A stretch of DNA of 64,000 nt, from the NCBI GenBank assembly GCA_003367665.1, contig QKXI01000003.1, positions 1 to 64,000 of the forward strand, read 5' to 3'. Shown one piece after another: positions 7,813 through 17,043 of this stretch. The notes beneath the pieces were generated by a model. The model saw only the letters and a list, made by a program, of their open reading frames with translations. It did not search any database and was not told the origin of the DNA. The position numbers and the translations under genes were made by a program. Every line of letters starts with the position of its first letter. The stretch's first letter is position 1. This stretch comes from Leifsonia sp. ku-ls (GTDB taxonomy: Bacteria; Actinomycetota; Actinomycetes; Actinomycetales; Microbacteriaceae).

Positions 7813-8679
7813 CTACTTGGAGGGGGTGGGCGTCGAGGACTGCTCCGCCTTCGGCAGGTACTGCTTCGGCATCGGCGAGCCCGGGAACCACTTCTGGTAG
7901 AGCTTCTTCCAGGTGCCGTCCTCCATCGCCTCGTGCAGGCCCTTGTTCAGGGCGTTCTTGAGGGCGGTGTTGCCCTTGGCGATGGCGAAGCCGGCCGGTG
8001 CGTCGAACGACGGGATGTCCTCCGCGTCCTTGAGCGCCGGGTACTGCGTCACGTAGCTCTTCGCCGCCTCGTAGTCGAGGAAGTGCGCGTCGACCGAGCC
8101 GCTGTTGAGCGCCGAGACGGCGGCGTTGTTGTCGGGGAAGCGGACGAGGTTCGCCTTCGGGAAGTTCTTGACCGCGTACGCCTCCTGCAGCGTGCCCTGC
8201 ACGACGCCGAGGCGCTTGCCGTCGAGGTCCTTCGCCGAGTCGATGCCGCTGGTCTTGGTGGTGAGCACGGTGAGGTAGCCGGCGAGGTAGCCGTCGGAGA
8301 AGTCGACCGTCTTCTTGCGCTCCGCAGTGATGCCGATGGCGGCGACGCCGACGTCGAACTGGTGGTTGGCGACGGCGGCGAGGAGGCCGGAGAAATCCTG
8401 GCCCGTGAAGACCGGCTTGCCGATGCCGGCGCGCTTCGCGACGTCGGTGAAGAGCTCCACGTCGAAGCCGGTGAACGTGCCGCTGGCGTCGGTGAAGGTG
8501 TACGGCTTGGAGTCGCCGAGGCTGGCCACGCGGACGGTGCCGGCCTCGATGAGCCCGTATGGGTTGTCCTTGGTGGCCGAACCGGAGGCGCCGCCTGCGC
8601 TGCACGCGGCGAGGACGAGGGCGGCGGAGGCCGCGGCGGCCAGCAGCGCTGCCGGCCGGAGGAGGGTGCGTCGTTTCAC
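7813..8679 (-). CDS. ABC transporter substrate-binding lipoprotein (amino-acid type)
   Basis: A 288-residue SBP_bac_3 protein. The signal peptide has twin basic residues, a hydrophobic core and a lipobox LAAC at about 23-26, so Cys26 would be lipidated and the protein tethered outside the membrane. The periplasmic-binding-protein pattern is clear: [38 protein letters not shown], and [18 protein letters not shown] Thr/Pro/Ser tail ends the protein. It is the first gene of the operon and starts 74 bases from the nearer of two 14-base palindromes that probably bind the divergent LacI regulator. Confidence 0.93.
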   Translation of the reverse strand: MKRRTLLRPAALLAAAASAALVLAACSAGGASGSATKDNPYGLIEAGTVRVASLGDSKPYTFTDASGTFTGFDVELFTDVAKRAGIGKPVFTGQDFSGLLAAVANHQFDVGVAAIGITAERKKTVDFSDGYLAGYLTVLTTKTSGIDSAKDLDGKRLGVVQGTLQEAYAVKNFPKANLVRFPDNNAAVSALNSGSVDAHFLDYEAAKSYVTQYPALKDAEDIPSFDAPAGFAIAKGNTALKNALNKGLHEAMEDGTWKKLYQKWFPGSPMPKQYLPKAEQSSTPTPSK

Positions 8680-8752
8680 TGCGGGTGTCCAATCGTGAGG
8701 GGGATGGTCGGCGAGAAACAGGACGTGCGATCCTCGTCGATCTCTTGGTTGC

Positions 8753-8791
8753 TGAGACCGGTCTCTGGCGATTACACTGAGACCGGTCTCA
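8753..8791. promoter_or_regulatory. Twin LacI-type operators
   Basis: Two copies of the 12-base palindrome GAGACCGGTCTC lie at 8754-8765 and 8779-8790, centres 25 bases apart. The second extends to a perfect 14-mer (TGAGACCGGTCTCA). LacI/GalR proteins bind even palindromes with a central CG, as here. The pair sits between the ABC operon and the LacI gene and could control both. Confidence 0.85.
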
Positions 8792-8867
8792 TTTGGTTTT
8801 CTGGGACGCTACAACACCTCTCCCGGGTTCGTCAACACGGGATGTGCGAAACAGGAAGGGTCCACCG

Positions 8868-9971
8868 ATGTCCCCACGCCCCGCATCGCGGCGCGCCGTG
8901 ACCGTCGCCGACATCGCCCGCGCGGCGAAGGTCTCCAAGGCGACGGCGGCCCGCGCCCTCGGCGACTACGGGCAGGTGAGCGACGCGGTGCGCTCGCGCG
9001 TGCTCGCCGCCGCGGAGGAGCTCAACTACCGCCCGAACGCGCTGGCCCGCTCGATGAACACCGGCCGGTCGAACACCATCGGCGTCGTCGTCGGCGACAT
9101 CGAGAACCCGTTCTTCGCCCACGCCATGCGCGGCATCTCCGACGTGGCGAACGCGGCGGGCTACGACGTCATCCTCACCAACTCCGACGAGGACGTGGCG
9201 GCGGAGGAGGCCGCCGTCGACGTGCTGCTCGACAAGCAGGTCGACGCCCTCATCGTGGCGCCCGCATCCTCCGCCCGCGTCGCCCACCTCGCCGCGGTCG
9301 GCGCGGCGGGACGCCCGCTCGTGCTCCTCGACCGCCGCGCCGACGGCGAGCGCTACGACTCGGTCACCGTGGACAACCGCACCGCGGCCGCCCGCGCCAC
9401 CGCGGAACTGCTCGCGCAGGGACACCGCCGCATCGCGTTCGTCTCGACGCACGACCACCCCGATGCGACGTACGTCCCCGGCGCGACGATCACCATGTCG
9501 AGCGTCGCGGACCGCGTCGACGGCGTGATGGAGGCCCTGCTCGACGCGGGCATCCCCTCCCCCGAGCGCGGCATCCGCCTCGACGCCCGGCGACGCGGCG
9601 TGGATGTCGTGACCCGCGAGCTGCTGGAGGGCGACGACCCGGCCACGGCCATCATCGCCTCCGACAGCCTCATCGCCATGTCGGTGTTCCAGACGATTCG
9701 GACGCTCGGGTTGCGCATCCCGGAGGACGTCTCCCTGATCGCCTTCGACAACCCGGAGTGGACGGGCATCACCAGCCCGCCGCTGACGGTCGTGGAGCAG
9801 CCGATCTACGAGCTCGGCGCGGCCGCCGCGCGCCTGGCGCTGCGGCGCATCCACGGCGAGCGCGTCGAGGACGAGTCCGTCGTCTTCGACGCGGCGCTGC
9901 TCCGCCGCGCCTCCGTCGCCGCACCCGCTGCCGCTGCCGCTGCGCCCGCTCTTTCCCCCGCCGATTCGTGA
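8868..9971 (+). CDS. LacI/GalR-family transcriptional regulator
   Basis: A 367-residue repressor. The HTH is at residues about 13-35 (VTVADIARAAKVSKATAARAL), followed by the hinge with NYRPNALARSMNTGRS and a periplasmic-binding-protein-like effector domain (IGVVVGDIENPFFAHAMRGI; LVLLDRRADG; LIAFDNPEWTGITSPPLTVVEQP). An Ala/Pro-rich tail ends the protein. I chose ATG 8868 for its AGGAAGGG site and position just ahead of the HTH. It is divergent from the ABC importer operon, and two identical palindromes between them are the obvious binding sites. The effector is probably the transported compound or a product of the two oxidoreductases. Confidence 0.93.
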   Translation: MSPRPASRRAVTVADIARAAKVSKATAARALGDYGQVSDAVRSRVLAAAEELNYRPNALARSMNTGRSNTIGVVVGDIENPFFAHAMRGISDVANAAGYDVILTNSDEDVAAEEAAVDVLLDKQVDALIVAPASSARVAHLAAVGAAGRPLVLLDRRADGERYDSVTVDNRTAAARATAELLAQGHRRIAFVSTHDHPDATYVPGATITMSSVADRVDGVMEALLDAGIPSPERGIRLDARRRGVDVVTRELLEGDDPATAIIASDSLIAMSVFQTIRTLGLRIPEDVSLIAFDNPEWTGITSPPLTVVEQPIYELGAAAARLALRRIHGERVEDESVVFDAALLRRASVAAPAAAAAAPALSPADS

Positions 9972-10016
9972 CGAATGCGCGCCATTCGGGACGAATCTCA
10001 TCTATTCGTCACGAAT
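9964..10016. repeat. Triple 13-bp palindrome, 20-bp period (copy A)
   Basis: Three 13-base palindromes start at 9964, 9984 and 10004: ATTCGTGACGAAT, ATTCGGGACGAAT (one arm base changed) and ATTCGTCACGAAT. The spacers are seven bases each. The LacI stop codon is inside the first palindrome. A second copy with the same period and the same first spacer lies at 22165-22217. Both copies sit between convergent genes. Confidence 0.85.
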
Positions 10017-10067
10017 CGCCTCTGCGAGGTGTACGCAGTCTCGCGCCCCTCGGGTCAGGCGGGGAGG

Positions 10068-10283
10068 TCAGCGACCCGTCTCGCGGGCGGACTGCGCCGC
10101 ACGCAGGTCGCTGAGCGCGCGGTCCGTCTCGCGGGTGACGGAGCCGCCGCGGGCCAGGATCGCCGCCGGCAGCCAGTCACTGAGCACGAAGCGCCGCTTC
10201 GCGACCGGCCGGCCGCCGTTCGTCCGGACCGGGTGCGCCACCCAGCCGTGCTCCATTCCCTGTGTCCACGTCGTGTTTGCCAT
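10068..10283 (-). CDS. Small hypothetical protein
   Basis: A 71-residue soluble protein of unknown family starting MANTTWTQGMEHGW. It is basic in the middle (RPVAKRRF) and ends in a charged helix (ETDRALSDLRAAQSAR). ATG 10283 is seven bases after TAACGT (10291-10296), the leaderless promoter pattern seen throughout the window, which supports both the gene and its start; a GTG three codons earlier lacks any signal. It lies between the LacI gene (convergent) and an AraC-type regulator (divergent). No function can be inferred. Confidence 0.6.
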   Translation of the reverse strand: MANTTWTQGMEHGWVAHPVRTNGGRPVAKRRFVLSDWLPAAILARGGSVTRETDRALSDLRAAQSARETGR

Positions 10284-10369
10284 GACCTTCACGTTACGGA
10301 CGTAAAGATTCGGACACGAGATGGCCTACGGTCTATCTTCGCAAACATTCAGCCACTACACTGATCGCC

Positions 10370-11320
10370 ATGATCCGATCCGTCGCGGTCCCCCTGATCG
10401 ACGACTTCGCCATGTTCGAGTTCGGCGTCGTGTGCGAAGTCTTCGGGCTCGACCGCAGCTACGCCGGCCTGGAGCCGTTCGACTTCCGGGTGTGCGCCAT
10501 CGACCCGCAGACGCCCGTGGCCAGTCCCACCGGCGTGACCCTCACCGTCCCCTACGGGCTCGAGGCGATAGAGGACGCCGACCTCATCGCCGTCCCCGCC
10601 GCGACCGTGCGCGACGAGTACCCGCAGGAGTTCCTGGACGCCCTCCGACGCGCCTACGACCGCGGCGCCATCCTGCTCAGCGTCTGCTCCGGCGCCTTTG
10701 CGCTCGGCGCCGCCGGACTGCTCGACGGCCGCGACTGCACGACGCACTGGCGCTATGCCGATGCGCTGCAGCGCCGGTTCCCCGAGGCTCGCGTCGACCC
10801 CGACGTGCTCTTCGTCGACGACGGCCGCATCATCACGAGCGCCGGCACCTCGGCGGGCATCGACGCCAGCCTCCACCTGGTGCGCCGGGAGCTCGGCAGC
10901 GCGGTCGCGAACACGATCGCCCGCAACATGGTCGTCCCGCCTCAGCGTGACGGCGGCCAGCGCCAGTACATCGACAAGCCGGTCAGCGACTGCGAGGACG
11001 ACACCTTCAGCGAGCTGCTCGACCACCTGACCGACCGCCTCGACGAGGCGCATACCGTCAGCAGCCTGGCCGAACGCGTCCACATGTCGACGCGCAGCTT
11101 CTCCCGCCGCTTCGTCGCGGAGACCGGCGTCCCGCCGATGCAGTGGCTGACCACGCAGCGCATCCTCCACGCCCGCCTGCTGCTGGAGACCACCGACCTG
11201 CCCATCGACGAGGTCGCGCGTCAGTGCGGCTTCGGCAGCGCCACCCTGCTGCGCCACCACTTCGACGCCGAGGTCGGCGTCCCGCCGACGCGCTACCGGG
11301 CGGCCTTCGCGCGGGCCTGA
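10370..11320 (+). CDS. GlxA-like AraC regulator with DJ-1/PfpI domain
   Basis: A 316-residue regulator. Residues about 1-190 form a DJ-1/PfpI (class I glutamine amidotransferase-like) domain with the nucleophile-elbow motif LLSVCSGAFALGAAGLLDG (Cys at about 106); residues about 215-315 hold two AraC HTH motifs (SSLAERVHMSTRSFSRRF and IDEVARQCGFGSATLLRHHF). This is the FtrA/GlxA architecture, used to sense small metabolites or stress. The ATG has no ribosome site but follows TACACT (10357-10362) by seven bases, suggesting a leaderless message. Its 3' end overlaps a small convergent membrane-protein gene by 28 bases. Confidence 0.92.
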   Translation: MIRSVAVPLIDDFAMFEFGVVCEVFGLDRSYAGLEPFDFRVCAIDPQTPVASPTGVTLTVPYGLEAIEDADLIAVPAATVRDEYPQEFLDALRRAYDRGAILLSVCSGAFALGAAGLLDGRDCTTHWRYADALQRRFPEARVDPDVLFVDDGRIITSAGTSAGIDASLHLVRRELGSAVANTIARNMVVPPQRDGGQRQYIDKPVSDCEDDTFSELLDHLTDRLDEAHTVSSLAERVHMSTRSFSRRFVAETGVPPMQWLTTQRILHARLLLETTDLPIDEVARQCGFGSATLLRHHFDAEVGVPPTRYRAAFARA

Positions 11321-11610
11321 CCGCGCCCGACCACGCCGCGCGGCGGGAGGGACGCGTCACGTCGCCGCGGCGCCGGCGGAAGGTCCTCGCCGCGGTAGTG
11401 CCGCAGCAGCCGCCGGTTGCGCAGGGTCAGCTCCCCGCACAGCGCGACGGTCACCAGCCCGCAGACGATCACGCCCCACGCGCGCGGGTTCTCCCCCTGC
11501 GTCGGGATCGCCACGGCGAGGGCGGCCGTCGAGACGAGGGCGAGCGCCGTCAGCACCGCGCCCGTCCACGCGCGGCGCAGCGCCCTGATGCGGTCCGCTC
11601 GGTCTCCCAT
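11293..11610 (-). CDS. Small two-helix membrane protein
   Basis: A 105-residue protein with two probable membrane helices (about residues 16-35 and 44-62), a short loop PTQGENPRAWG between them, and a basic C-terminal tail (RNRRLLRHYRGEDLPPAPRRR). The tail should lie in the cytoplasm by the positive-inside rule. ATG 11610 lies seven bases after TAGCTT (11618-11623), a leaderless arrangement that supports the start. The gene overlaps the end of the convergent AraC-type gene. The family is not recognised. Confidence 0.65.
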   Translation of the reverse strand: MGDRADRIRALRRAWTGAVLTALALVSTAALAVAIPTQGENPRAWGVIVCGLVTVALCGELTLRNRRLLRHYRGEDLPPAPRRRDASLPPRGVVGRGQARAKAAR

Positions 11611-11686
11611 GCACGGGAAGCTACTCCGCGGCAGCGGTGAACGTAAGACAAACCCGTTGTGAACGCCCGATGAATCGCCCTGACAC

Positions 11687-11725
11687 GAAGAAGCCCCCGC
11701 CCGGAGGTCCGGACGGGGGCTCTTC
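11687..11725 (-). terminator. Hairpin terminator after csbD-like gene
   Basis: A 14-base stem with one mismatch (11692-11705 with 11708-11721) closes a two-base loop. On the minus strand it follows the CsbD-like stop (11737) by about 15 bases and is followed by TTCTTC, so it is a good intrinsic terminator; the flanking GAAGA on the other side could let it work both ways. Confidence 0.75.
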
Positions 11726-11736
11726 GATCCCGCGGG

Positions 11737-11910
11737 TCAGTGCTTGAAGGCGTCCTTGATCTTCTCGCCGGCCTGCTTCACGTCGGCCTTGACCTGGTCG
11801 CCCTTGCCTTCGGCCTCGAGGCGCTCGTCACCCGTCGCCTTGCCGGTGGCCTCCTTGGCGTTGCCGCCGAGCTTCTCGCCCGCGTTCTCGATCTTGTCGT
11901 CGAGTCCCAT
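11737..11910 (-). CDS. CsbD family stress protein
   Basis: A 57-residue, Lys/Glu/Ala/Gly-rich hydrophilic protein (MGLDDKIENAGEKLGGNAKE then ATGKATGD) that matches the CsbD/YjbJ family of general-stress proteins in length and motif. In Bacillus such genes are sigma-B controlled; the molecular function is unknown. AAAGGGGA lies before the ATG. An intrinsic terminator follows directly, so it is a single-gene unit. Adjacency to the trehalose genes, another osmotic-stress function, fits a stress role. Confidence 0.9.
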   Translation of the reverse strand: MGLDDKIENAGEKLGGNAKEATGKATGDERLEAEGKGDQVKADVKQAGEKIKDAFKH

Positions 11911-12054
11911 GACGTCCCCTTTCGTGGTCCGGTTGATTTCGACGCTCCCACCGAGTGCGAGACGCGTCTACCCCGTACGGCCCGGCTGGGAAGTCAACCC
12001 GTGATCGCTAGCTGGTCTAGTAATGTGCCCCGGCGATGATTTCAAGGCCTACTC

Positions 12055-14340
12055 GTGTCCGACCGCCTCCCGGACAATGAGACGGTGAGCACCTACCGCC
12101 TCCAGATCTCCCCCTCGTTCACCCTCCGCGACGCCGCACAGGTGCTCGATCACCTCCAGCGCCTCGGCGCGGACTGGGTCTACCTGTCGCCGCTGCTGGA
12201 GGCCGAGCCCGGCTCGATGCACGGCTACGACGTGGTCGACCACAGCCGGGTCGACGAGTCGCGCGGCGGCCCCGATGCGCTCCGCGAGTTCTCCGACGCC
12301 GCCCACGCCCGTGGGCTCAAGGTGCTCGTGGACATCGTCCCCAACCACATGGGGGTGGCCACCCCTGCGGTGAACGCGTGGTGGTGGGATGTGCTGCAGC
12401 ACGGCCCGGAGTCGCGCTTCGCCTCCTACTTCGACATCGACTGGGAGTTCGGCCACGGCCGGCTGCGGCTCCCCGTGCTCGGCGACGGCCCCGACGAGGA
12501 GGACGCTCTCCGCGTCGAGGACGGCGAGCTGCGCTACTACGACCACCGCTTCCCGGTCGCGCCCGGCACCGAGGGCGGAACCCCGCGCGAGGTGCACGCG
12601 CGCCAGCACTACGAGCTCATGTCGTGGCGACGCGCGGACGCCGAGCTCAACTACCGCCGCTTCTTCGCCGTCACCACCCTGGCCGGGCTCCGCGTGGAGG
12701 ACCAGCAGGTCTTCGACGACACGCACCGCGAGATCGGCCGCTGGCTGCACGAGGGCCTGGTGGACGGGCTGCGCGTCGACCACCCGGACGGCCTGCGCGA
12801 CCCCGCCCAGTACCTCGAACGGCTCCGCGCCCTCGCCGGCGACGCGCCGATCTGGGTGGAGAAGATCATCGAGGGCGACGAGCGGATGCCCGACTGGCCC
12901 GTGCAGGGCACCACCGGCTACGACGCGCTGGCCGTCATCGACCGGGTGTTCGTCGACGCGTCCGGCGAGGGCCCGCTGTCCGCGCTCGCGGGCGAGATCG
13001 ACGACCGCGAGGAGAGCCAGGACTGGGTCGAGCTGGTGCACCGCCGCAAACGGGCCGTCGCCGACGGCATCCTGCGCTCCGAGGTGCTTCGCGTGGTGCG
13101 CGAGCTCGGCGAGGGCACGGACGAGCAGACGGCGGACGCGGTCGCCGAGCTCGCGGCCTGGTTCCCGGTGTACCGCAGCTACCTGCCGTTCGGAGCCGAG
13201 TACCTGGAGGAGGCACGGCTCGCCGCCGCCGACTCCCGGCCCGACCTCGTGGACGTCATCGCGCGCATCACCGACCGCCTGGGCGACCGGTTCGAGCAGA
13301 CCACGGGCGCCGTCATGGCGAAGGGCGTCGAGGACAACGCGTTCTACCGCTTCACCCGCCTGGTCTCGCTCACCGAGGTCGGAGGCGACCCGTCGGAGTT
13401 CGCGATCTCGCCGGAGGAGTTCCATCGGAGGCAGGCCGATCGGCAGCGCCGCCTGCCGGAGTCGATGACGGTCCTGTCGACGCACGACACCAAGCGCGGC
13501 GAGGACACGCGGGCGCGCATCCACGTGCTGGCCGAGCTGCCGGGCCGCTGGGAGCGCTTCCTGCGCACGGTGCGTGAGCGGGTCGGCTTCGGCGACGGTT
13601 CGCTGGAGAACCTGCTCTGGCAGTCGATCGTCGGCGCCTGGCCGGCCTCGCGCGAGCGGCTGCAGGCCTACGCGACGAAGGCGGCGAGGGAGGCCGGCGC
13701 GTCGACCTCGTGGACCGATCCCGACGAGGAGTTCGAGGCGCGCATGGCCGCCGCCGTCGACGCCGCCTTCGACGACGAGCGGGTGCGCGCGGAGGTGGAG
13801 GCGCTGTCCGCCGTGATCGACGGACCAGGAGCCGCCAACGGCCTCGGCGCCAAGCTGCTGCAGCTCACCGCGCCCGGCATCCCGGACGTCTACCAGGGCT
13901 CGGAGCGCTGGGAGCGGTCGCTGGTCGACCCGGACAACCGGCGCCCCGTCGAATTCGACGCGTCGGCCGGGCTGCTCGCCCACATCGACGAGGGATGGCT
14001 CCCCGAGGTCGACTCGTCGGGCGCCGCCAAGGTGCTGGTCACCGCCAAGGCGCTCCGCCTGCGCCGCGACCGGCCCGAACTGTTCACCGACTACCGTCCG
14101 GTCTACGCGGAGGGCTCGCGCGCGGGCCACCTGGTCGGCTTCGACCGCGGCGGCGCGATCGCTCTCGCCACGCGCCTGCCGGTCGGCCTGTCCGCCACGG
14201 GCGGGTGGGCCGACACCACGGTCGACTTAGGGGAGGAACCCATGCGTGACGAACTGACCGGCCGCGAGTTCCGCGGCCGGGTGCCGGTGGCCTCCGTCTT
14301 CGAGCGGTACCCGGTCGCCCTGCTGGCGGTGATCCGATGA
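12055..14340 (+). CDS. treY: Malto-oligosyltrehalose synthase
   Basis: A 761-residue GH13 enzyme that turns the reducing-end alpha-1,4 bond of a maltodextrin or glycogen chain into an alpha-1,1 (trehalosyl) bond in the cytoplasm. The opening [16 protein letters not shown] is characteristic of TreY. GH13 regions: DIVPNHMG (about 96-103), the nucleophile region [11 protein letters not shown] (about 239-249), the acid/base region VEKIIEGDE (about 266-274), and [15 protein letters not shown] (about 476-490). The GTG at 12055 follows AAGG at suitable spacing; a second GTG ten codons on is possible. It overlaps treZ by ATGA, giving the enzyme pair that releases free trehalose. Confidence 0.95.
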   Translation: MSDRLPDNETVSTYRLQISPSFTLRDAAQVLDHLQRLGADWVYLSPLLEAEPGSMHGYDVVDHSRVDESRGGPDALREFSDAAHARGLKVLVDIVPNHMGVATPAVNAWWWDVLQHGPESRFASYFDIDWEFGHGRLRLPVLGDGPDEEDALRVEDGELRYYDHRFPVAPGTEGGTPREVHARQHYELMSWRRADAELNYRRFFAVTTLAGLRVEDQQVFDDTHREIGRWLHEGLVDGLRVDHPDGLRDPAQYLERLRALAGDAPIWVEKIIEGDERMPDWPVQGTTGYDALAVIDRVFVDASGEGPLSALAGEIDDREESQDWVELVHRRKRAVADGILRSEVLRVVRELGEGTDEQTADAVAELAAWFPVYRSYLPFGAEYLEEARLAAADSRPDLVDVIARITDRLGDRFEQTTGAVMAKGVEDNAFYRFTRLVSLTEVGGDPSEFAISPEEFHRRQADRQRRLPESMTVLSTHDTKRGEDTRARIHVLAELPGRWERFLRTVRERVGFGDGSLENLLWQSIVGAWPASRERLQAYATKAAREAGASTSWTDPDEEFEARMAAAVDAAFDDERVRAEVEALSAVIDGPGAANGLGAKLLQLTAPGIPDVYQGSERWERSLVDPDNRRPVEFDASAGLLAHIDEGWLPEVDSSGAAKVLVTAKALRLRRDRPELFTDYRPVYAEGSRAGHLVGFDRGGAIALATRLPVGLSATGGWADTTVDLGEEPMRDELTGREFRGRVPVASVFERYPVALLAVIR

Positions 14341-16037
14341 GGGCGCGCGACCGTCGGTTCGGTGTCTGGGCGCCCCACGCCCGGACGGTGGATGTGGTGC
14401 TCGGCGACCTGGGCACGTTCCCGCTGACGCCGGTCCCGGCCTCCGACTCCGCCCCCGCCGGCGGCTGGTGGGAGCTGGCCGAGGCGCCAACACTGCCGGA
14501 GGAGCCGCTCGACTACGGCTACCTCATCGACGGCGACGGCCCGTTCCCCGATCCCCGCTCCCTGCGCCAGCCGAACGGCGTGCACGAGCGGAGCCGCGAG
14601 TTCGACCCGCGCGGGCACGAGTGGACGGACGGCGCCTGGGAGGGCCGAGACCTGACCGGGGCCGTGATCTACGAGCTCCACATCGGCACGTTCACGCCCG
14701 ACGGCACCCTGGACTCGGCGATCGACCGGCTGGACCACCTCGTCGAGCTCGGGGTGGAGGCCGTCGAGGTGCTGCCGGTGAACGCGTTCAACGGCGCACA
14801 CAACTGGGGCTACGACGGCGTGCTCTGGTACGCAGTGCAGGAGCAGTACGGCGGACCGGCCGCGTACCAGCGCTTCGTGGAGGCCTGCCACGCCCGCGGG
14901 CTCGCCGTGATCCAGGACGTCGTCTACAACCACCTAGGGCCGAGCGGCAATTACCTGCCGAAGTTCGGCCCCTACCTCGGCCAGGGCGCGAGCACCTGGG
15001 GCGTCAACGTGAACCTCGACGGGCCGCTCTCCGACGAGGTGCGCCGCTACATCCTCGACAACGCGGAGTACTGGCTGCGCGAGCAGCACGTCGACGGCCT
15101 GCGGCTGGACGCGGTGCACGCCCTGCAGGACCACGGCGCCATCCACCTGCTGGAGGCGCTCGCGGTGCTGGCCGACGAGCTCGCCGGCGAGACCGGCCGG
15201 CCGCGCACGCTGATCGCGGAGAGCGACCTGAACGACCCGAAGCTGATCCGCGCCCGCTCCCACCACGGCTACGGCCTGCACGCGCAGTGGGACGACGACG
15301 TGCACCACAGCATCCACGCGAACCTGACCGGCGAGGACACCGGCTACTACGCCGACTTCGCCGACCCGGCGGCGCTGGTGAAGGTGTTCCAGCGCGGCTT
15401 CTTCCACGACGGCACCTGGTCGAGCTTCCGCGAGCGCCACCACGGCCGCCCGCTCGACCCGGACATCCCCTTCACGCGCCTGGTCGTCTTCAGTCAGGAC
15501 CACGACCAGGTCGGCAACCGCGCGGAGGGCGACCGGCTGACGGCGACGCTCGACCAGGGGCGCCTCGCCGTCGCCGCGGCGCTCACGTTGCTCGGCCCGT
15601 TCACTCCGATGCTGTTCATGGGAGAGGAGTGGGCTGCCTCCACACCGTGGCAGTTCTTCACCTCCCACCCGGAGCCGGAGCTCGGCAAGGCGACCGCCGA
15701 GGGCCGGATCGCCGAGTTCGCGAAGATGGGCTGGGACCCGGCGGTCGTGCCCGACCCGCAGGACCCGGAGACGTTCCGGCGCTCCAAGCTGGACTGGTCG
15801 GAGCTGTCGCGACCCGAGAACGCCCGGATGCTGGAGTGGTACCGCACGCTGACCGCGGTGCGACGGACCATCCCGGCGGACACGCCGGCCACCGACGTCG
15901 CCTACGCCGAGGGCGTGTTCCGGTTCCGTCGCGGCGAGCTGCTCGTGGAGGTGAGCCTGTCGGGCATGGGACTCGGCGCGGCGCCGGCGGAGGCGGTCGC
16001 GGCGTTCGACGAGGCGGTGCGGGTGACGCGGGAGTAG
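14337..16037 (+). CDS. treZ: Malto-oligosyltrehalose trehalohydrolase
   Basis: A 566-residue GH13 hydrolase that cuts trehalose from the chain end made by TreY. An N-terminal CBM48-like beta domain ([19 protein letters not shown]) precedes the barrel. GH13 motifs: [11 protein letters not shown] (about 195-205), [11 protein letters not shown] (about 252-262), the Glu in LIAESDLND, and [15 protein letters not shown] (about 384-398). [11 protein letters not shown]-type and [11 protein letters not shown] sequences are typical of TreZ. The coding region overlaps treY by four bases. After it come a convergent clpP gene and a toxin-antitoxin pair, which separate this unit from glgX. Confidence 0.95.
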   Translation: MRARDRRFGVWAPHARTVDVVLGDLGTFPLTPVPASDSAPAGGWWELAEAPTLPEEPLDYGYLIDGDGPFPDPRSLRQPNGVHERSREFDPRGHEWTDGAWEGRDLTGAVIYELHIGTFTPDGTLDSAIDRLDHLVELGVEAVEVLPVNAFNGAHNWGYDGVLWYAVQEQYGGPAAYQRFVEACHARGLAVIQDVVYNHLGPSGNYLPKFGPYLGQGASTWGVNVNLDGPLSDEVRRYILDNAEYWLREQHVDGLRLDAVHALQDHGAIHLLEALAVLADELAGETGRPRTLIAESDLNDPKLIRARSHHGYGLHAQWDDDVHHSIHANLTGEDTGYYADFADPAALVKVFQRGFFHDGTWSSFRERHHGRPLDPDIPFTRLVVFSQDHDQVGNRAEGDRLTATLDQGRLAVAAALTLLGPFTPMLFMGEEWAASTPWQFFTSHPEPELGKATAEGRIAEFAKMGWDPAVVPDPQDPETFRRSKLDWSELSRPENARMLEWYRTLTAVRRTIPADTPATDVAYAEGVFRFRRGELLVEVSLSGMGLGAAPAEAVAAFDEAVRVTRE

Positions 16038-16053
16038 TCACCGGCCACCCGGC

Positions 16054-16074
16054 GCCGGCTGCCGGCTGCCGGCT
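16054..16074. repeat. Three tandem GCCGGCT heptamers
   Basis: GCCGGCT occurs three times in a row between the convergent ends of treZ and clpP; the last unit touches the clpP stop. The units can pair with one another, so the stretch may act as a weak terminator or be a slippage tract. Confidence 0.6.
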
Positions 16075-16633
16075 ACCGGCCGAGTCCCGCCGCGGACGAG
16101 ACCACCTCGTCCACGAACCCGTACTCGCGCGCCTCCTCGGCCGTGAACCAGCGGTCGCGGTCGCCGTCCTCGATGATCTGCTCCACCGGCCGGCCGGTCT
16201 GCTCGCTGGTCAGCTCCGCCATCCGCCGCTTGAAGTGCAGGATCTGCTTCGCCTGCACCTGGATGTCGGCCGAGGTCCCGCCGAAGCCGCCGTGCGGCTG
16301 GTGCATGACCACGGACGAGTTCGGCAGGGCGTACCGTTTGCCGCGCGCACCCGACGAGAGCAGGAACTGCCCCATCGACGCCGCGAAGCCGAGCGCGAGC
16401 GTCGCGACATCGGCCCGGACGAAGTTCATCGTGTCGTAGATCGCCAGCCCGGCCGTGACCGATCCGCCGGGCGAGTTGATGTACAGGAAGATGTCCCGAT
16501 CGGAGGTGATCGAGTCGAGCAGCAGCAGCTGAGCGCAGATCTCGTTGGCGGCCTCGTCGGTCACCTCGCTGCCGAGGAACACGATCCGCTCATCCAACAG
16601 CCGCTGCACAGGGGAGGTCTTGTCGTTGTCCAT
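16073..16633 (-). CDS. clpP: ATP-dependent Clp protease proteolytic subunit (ClpP paralogue)
   Basis: A 186-residue ClpP-family serine protease subunit. The catalytic triad is visible: Ser in [15 protein letters not shown] (about 92), His in VVMHQPHGG (about 117), and Asp in [20 protein letters not shown] (about 165). [18 protein letters not shown] forms the substrate-binding strand. I chose the ATG at 16633 because AGGA lies eight bases upstream; an ATG three codons earlier (16642) lacks spacing. It stands alone, without clpX or a second clpP, so it is probably an accessory paralogue that joins a ring made by subunits encoded elsewhere. Confidence 0.9.
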   Translation of the reverse strand: MDNDKTSPVQRLLDERIVFLGSEVTDEAANEICAQLLLLDSITSDRDIFLYINSPGGSVTAGLAIYDTMNFVRADVATLALGFAASMGQFLLSSGARGKRYALPNSSVVMHQPHGGFGGTSADIQVQAKQILHFKRRMAELTSEQTGRPVEQIIEDGDRDRWFTAEEAREYGFVDEVVSSAAGLGR

Positions 16634-16716
16634 GCCGCTCATCCTGCGGCGGCCGGCGGGCAGGGGCTACGGCTTCTGCCTGCGGCGAATCTCCGGAGGG
16701 CAGACACCACTGCCTC

Positions 16717-17043
16717 TCACGACGCCAGGCGCGAACTCACCAACCGGTTCAGGCTCACATGCTCCTCCGCCGCCTGGATGGCCAGGCTCCTGTGCAGCTC
16801 CGGCGGGATGCGCACCTTGAACTCGCCACTGTAGCGCCGCTCGGAGTAGGGCTCGGGAACCCGCTCCCCGGTCTGCTCCATCTGCTCGACCACGTCTTCG
16901 ACCAGGCCGACGATCCCCTGCAGCGCCTCGGACTGCGTCGGCGCGAGCCAGGAGAGGGACGGGAACTCGGCGACCTGCCCGACGAACTCCCCGTCTTCCG
17001 CCGACCAGAGCACCCGATACGTGTAGTGCGTGAAATCGCTCAT
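16717..17043 (-). CDS. hicB: HicB-family antitoxin
   Basis: A 108-residue HicB-type antitoxin. Residues about 1-60 form the degenerate RNase-H-like fold (YRVLWSAEDGEFVGQVAEFP, then the helix with SEALQGIVGLVEDVVEQM). Residues about 75-108 form a ribbon-helix-helix DNA-binding domain (FKVRIPPELHRSLAIQAAEE, then VSLNRLVSSRLAS). It overlaps the upstream HicA gene by ATGA. It would neutralise the mRNA interferase and repress the pair through the palindrome at 17297-17318. The start is set by the overlap. Confidence 0.88.
   Translation of the reverse strand: MSDFTHYTYRVLWSAEDGEFVGQVAEFPSLSWLAPTQSEALQGIVGLVEDVVEQMEQTGERVPEPYSERRYSGEFKVRIPPELHRSLAIQAAEEHVSLNRLVSSRLAS

Noticed and set aside
6230-8692. 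An 820-codon minus-strand frame that would fuse the ABC ATPase to upstream sequence
   Set aside because: The part before 7000 is a shadow of the permease and binding-protein genes in another frame; the ATPase has its own ATG with overlap to the permease.
9964-10016. CRISPR-like array
   Set aside because: Units are 13-bp palindromes with 7-bp spacers, far too short, and there are only three; no cas genes are near.
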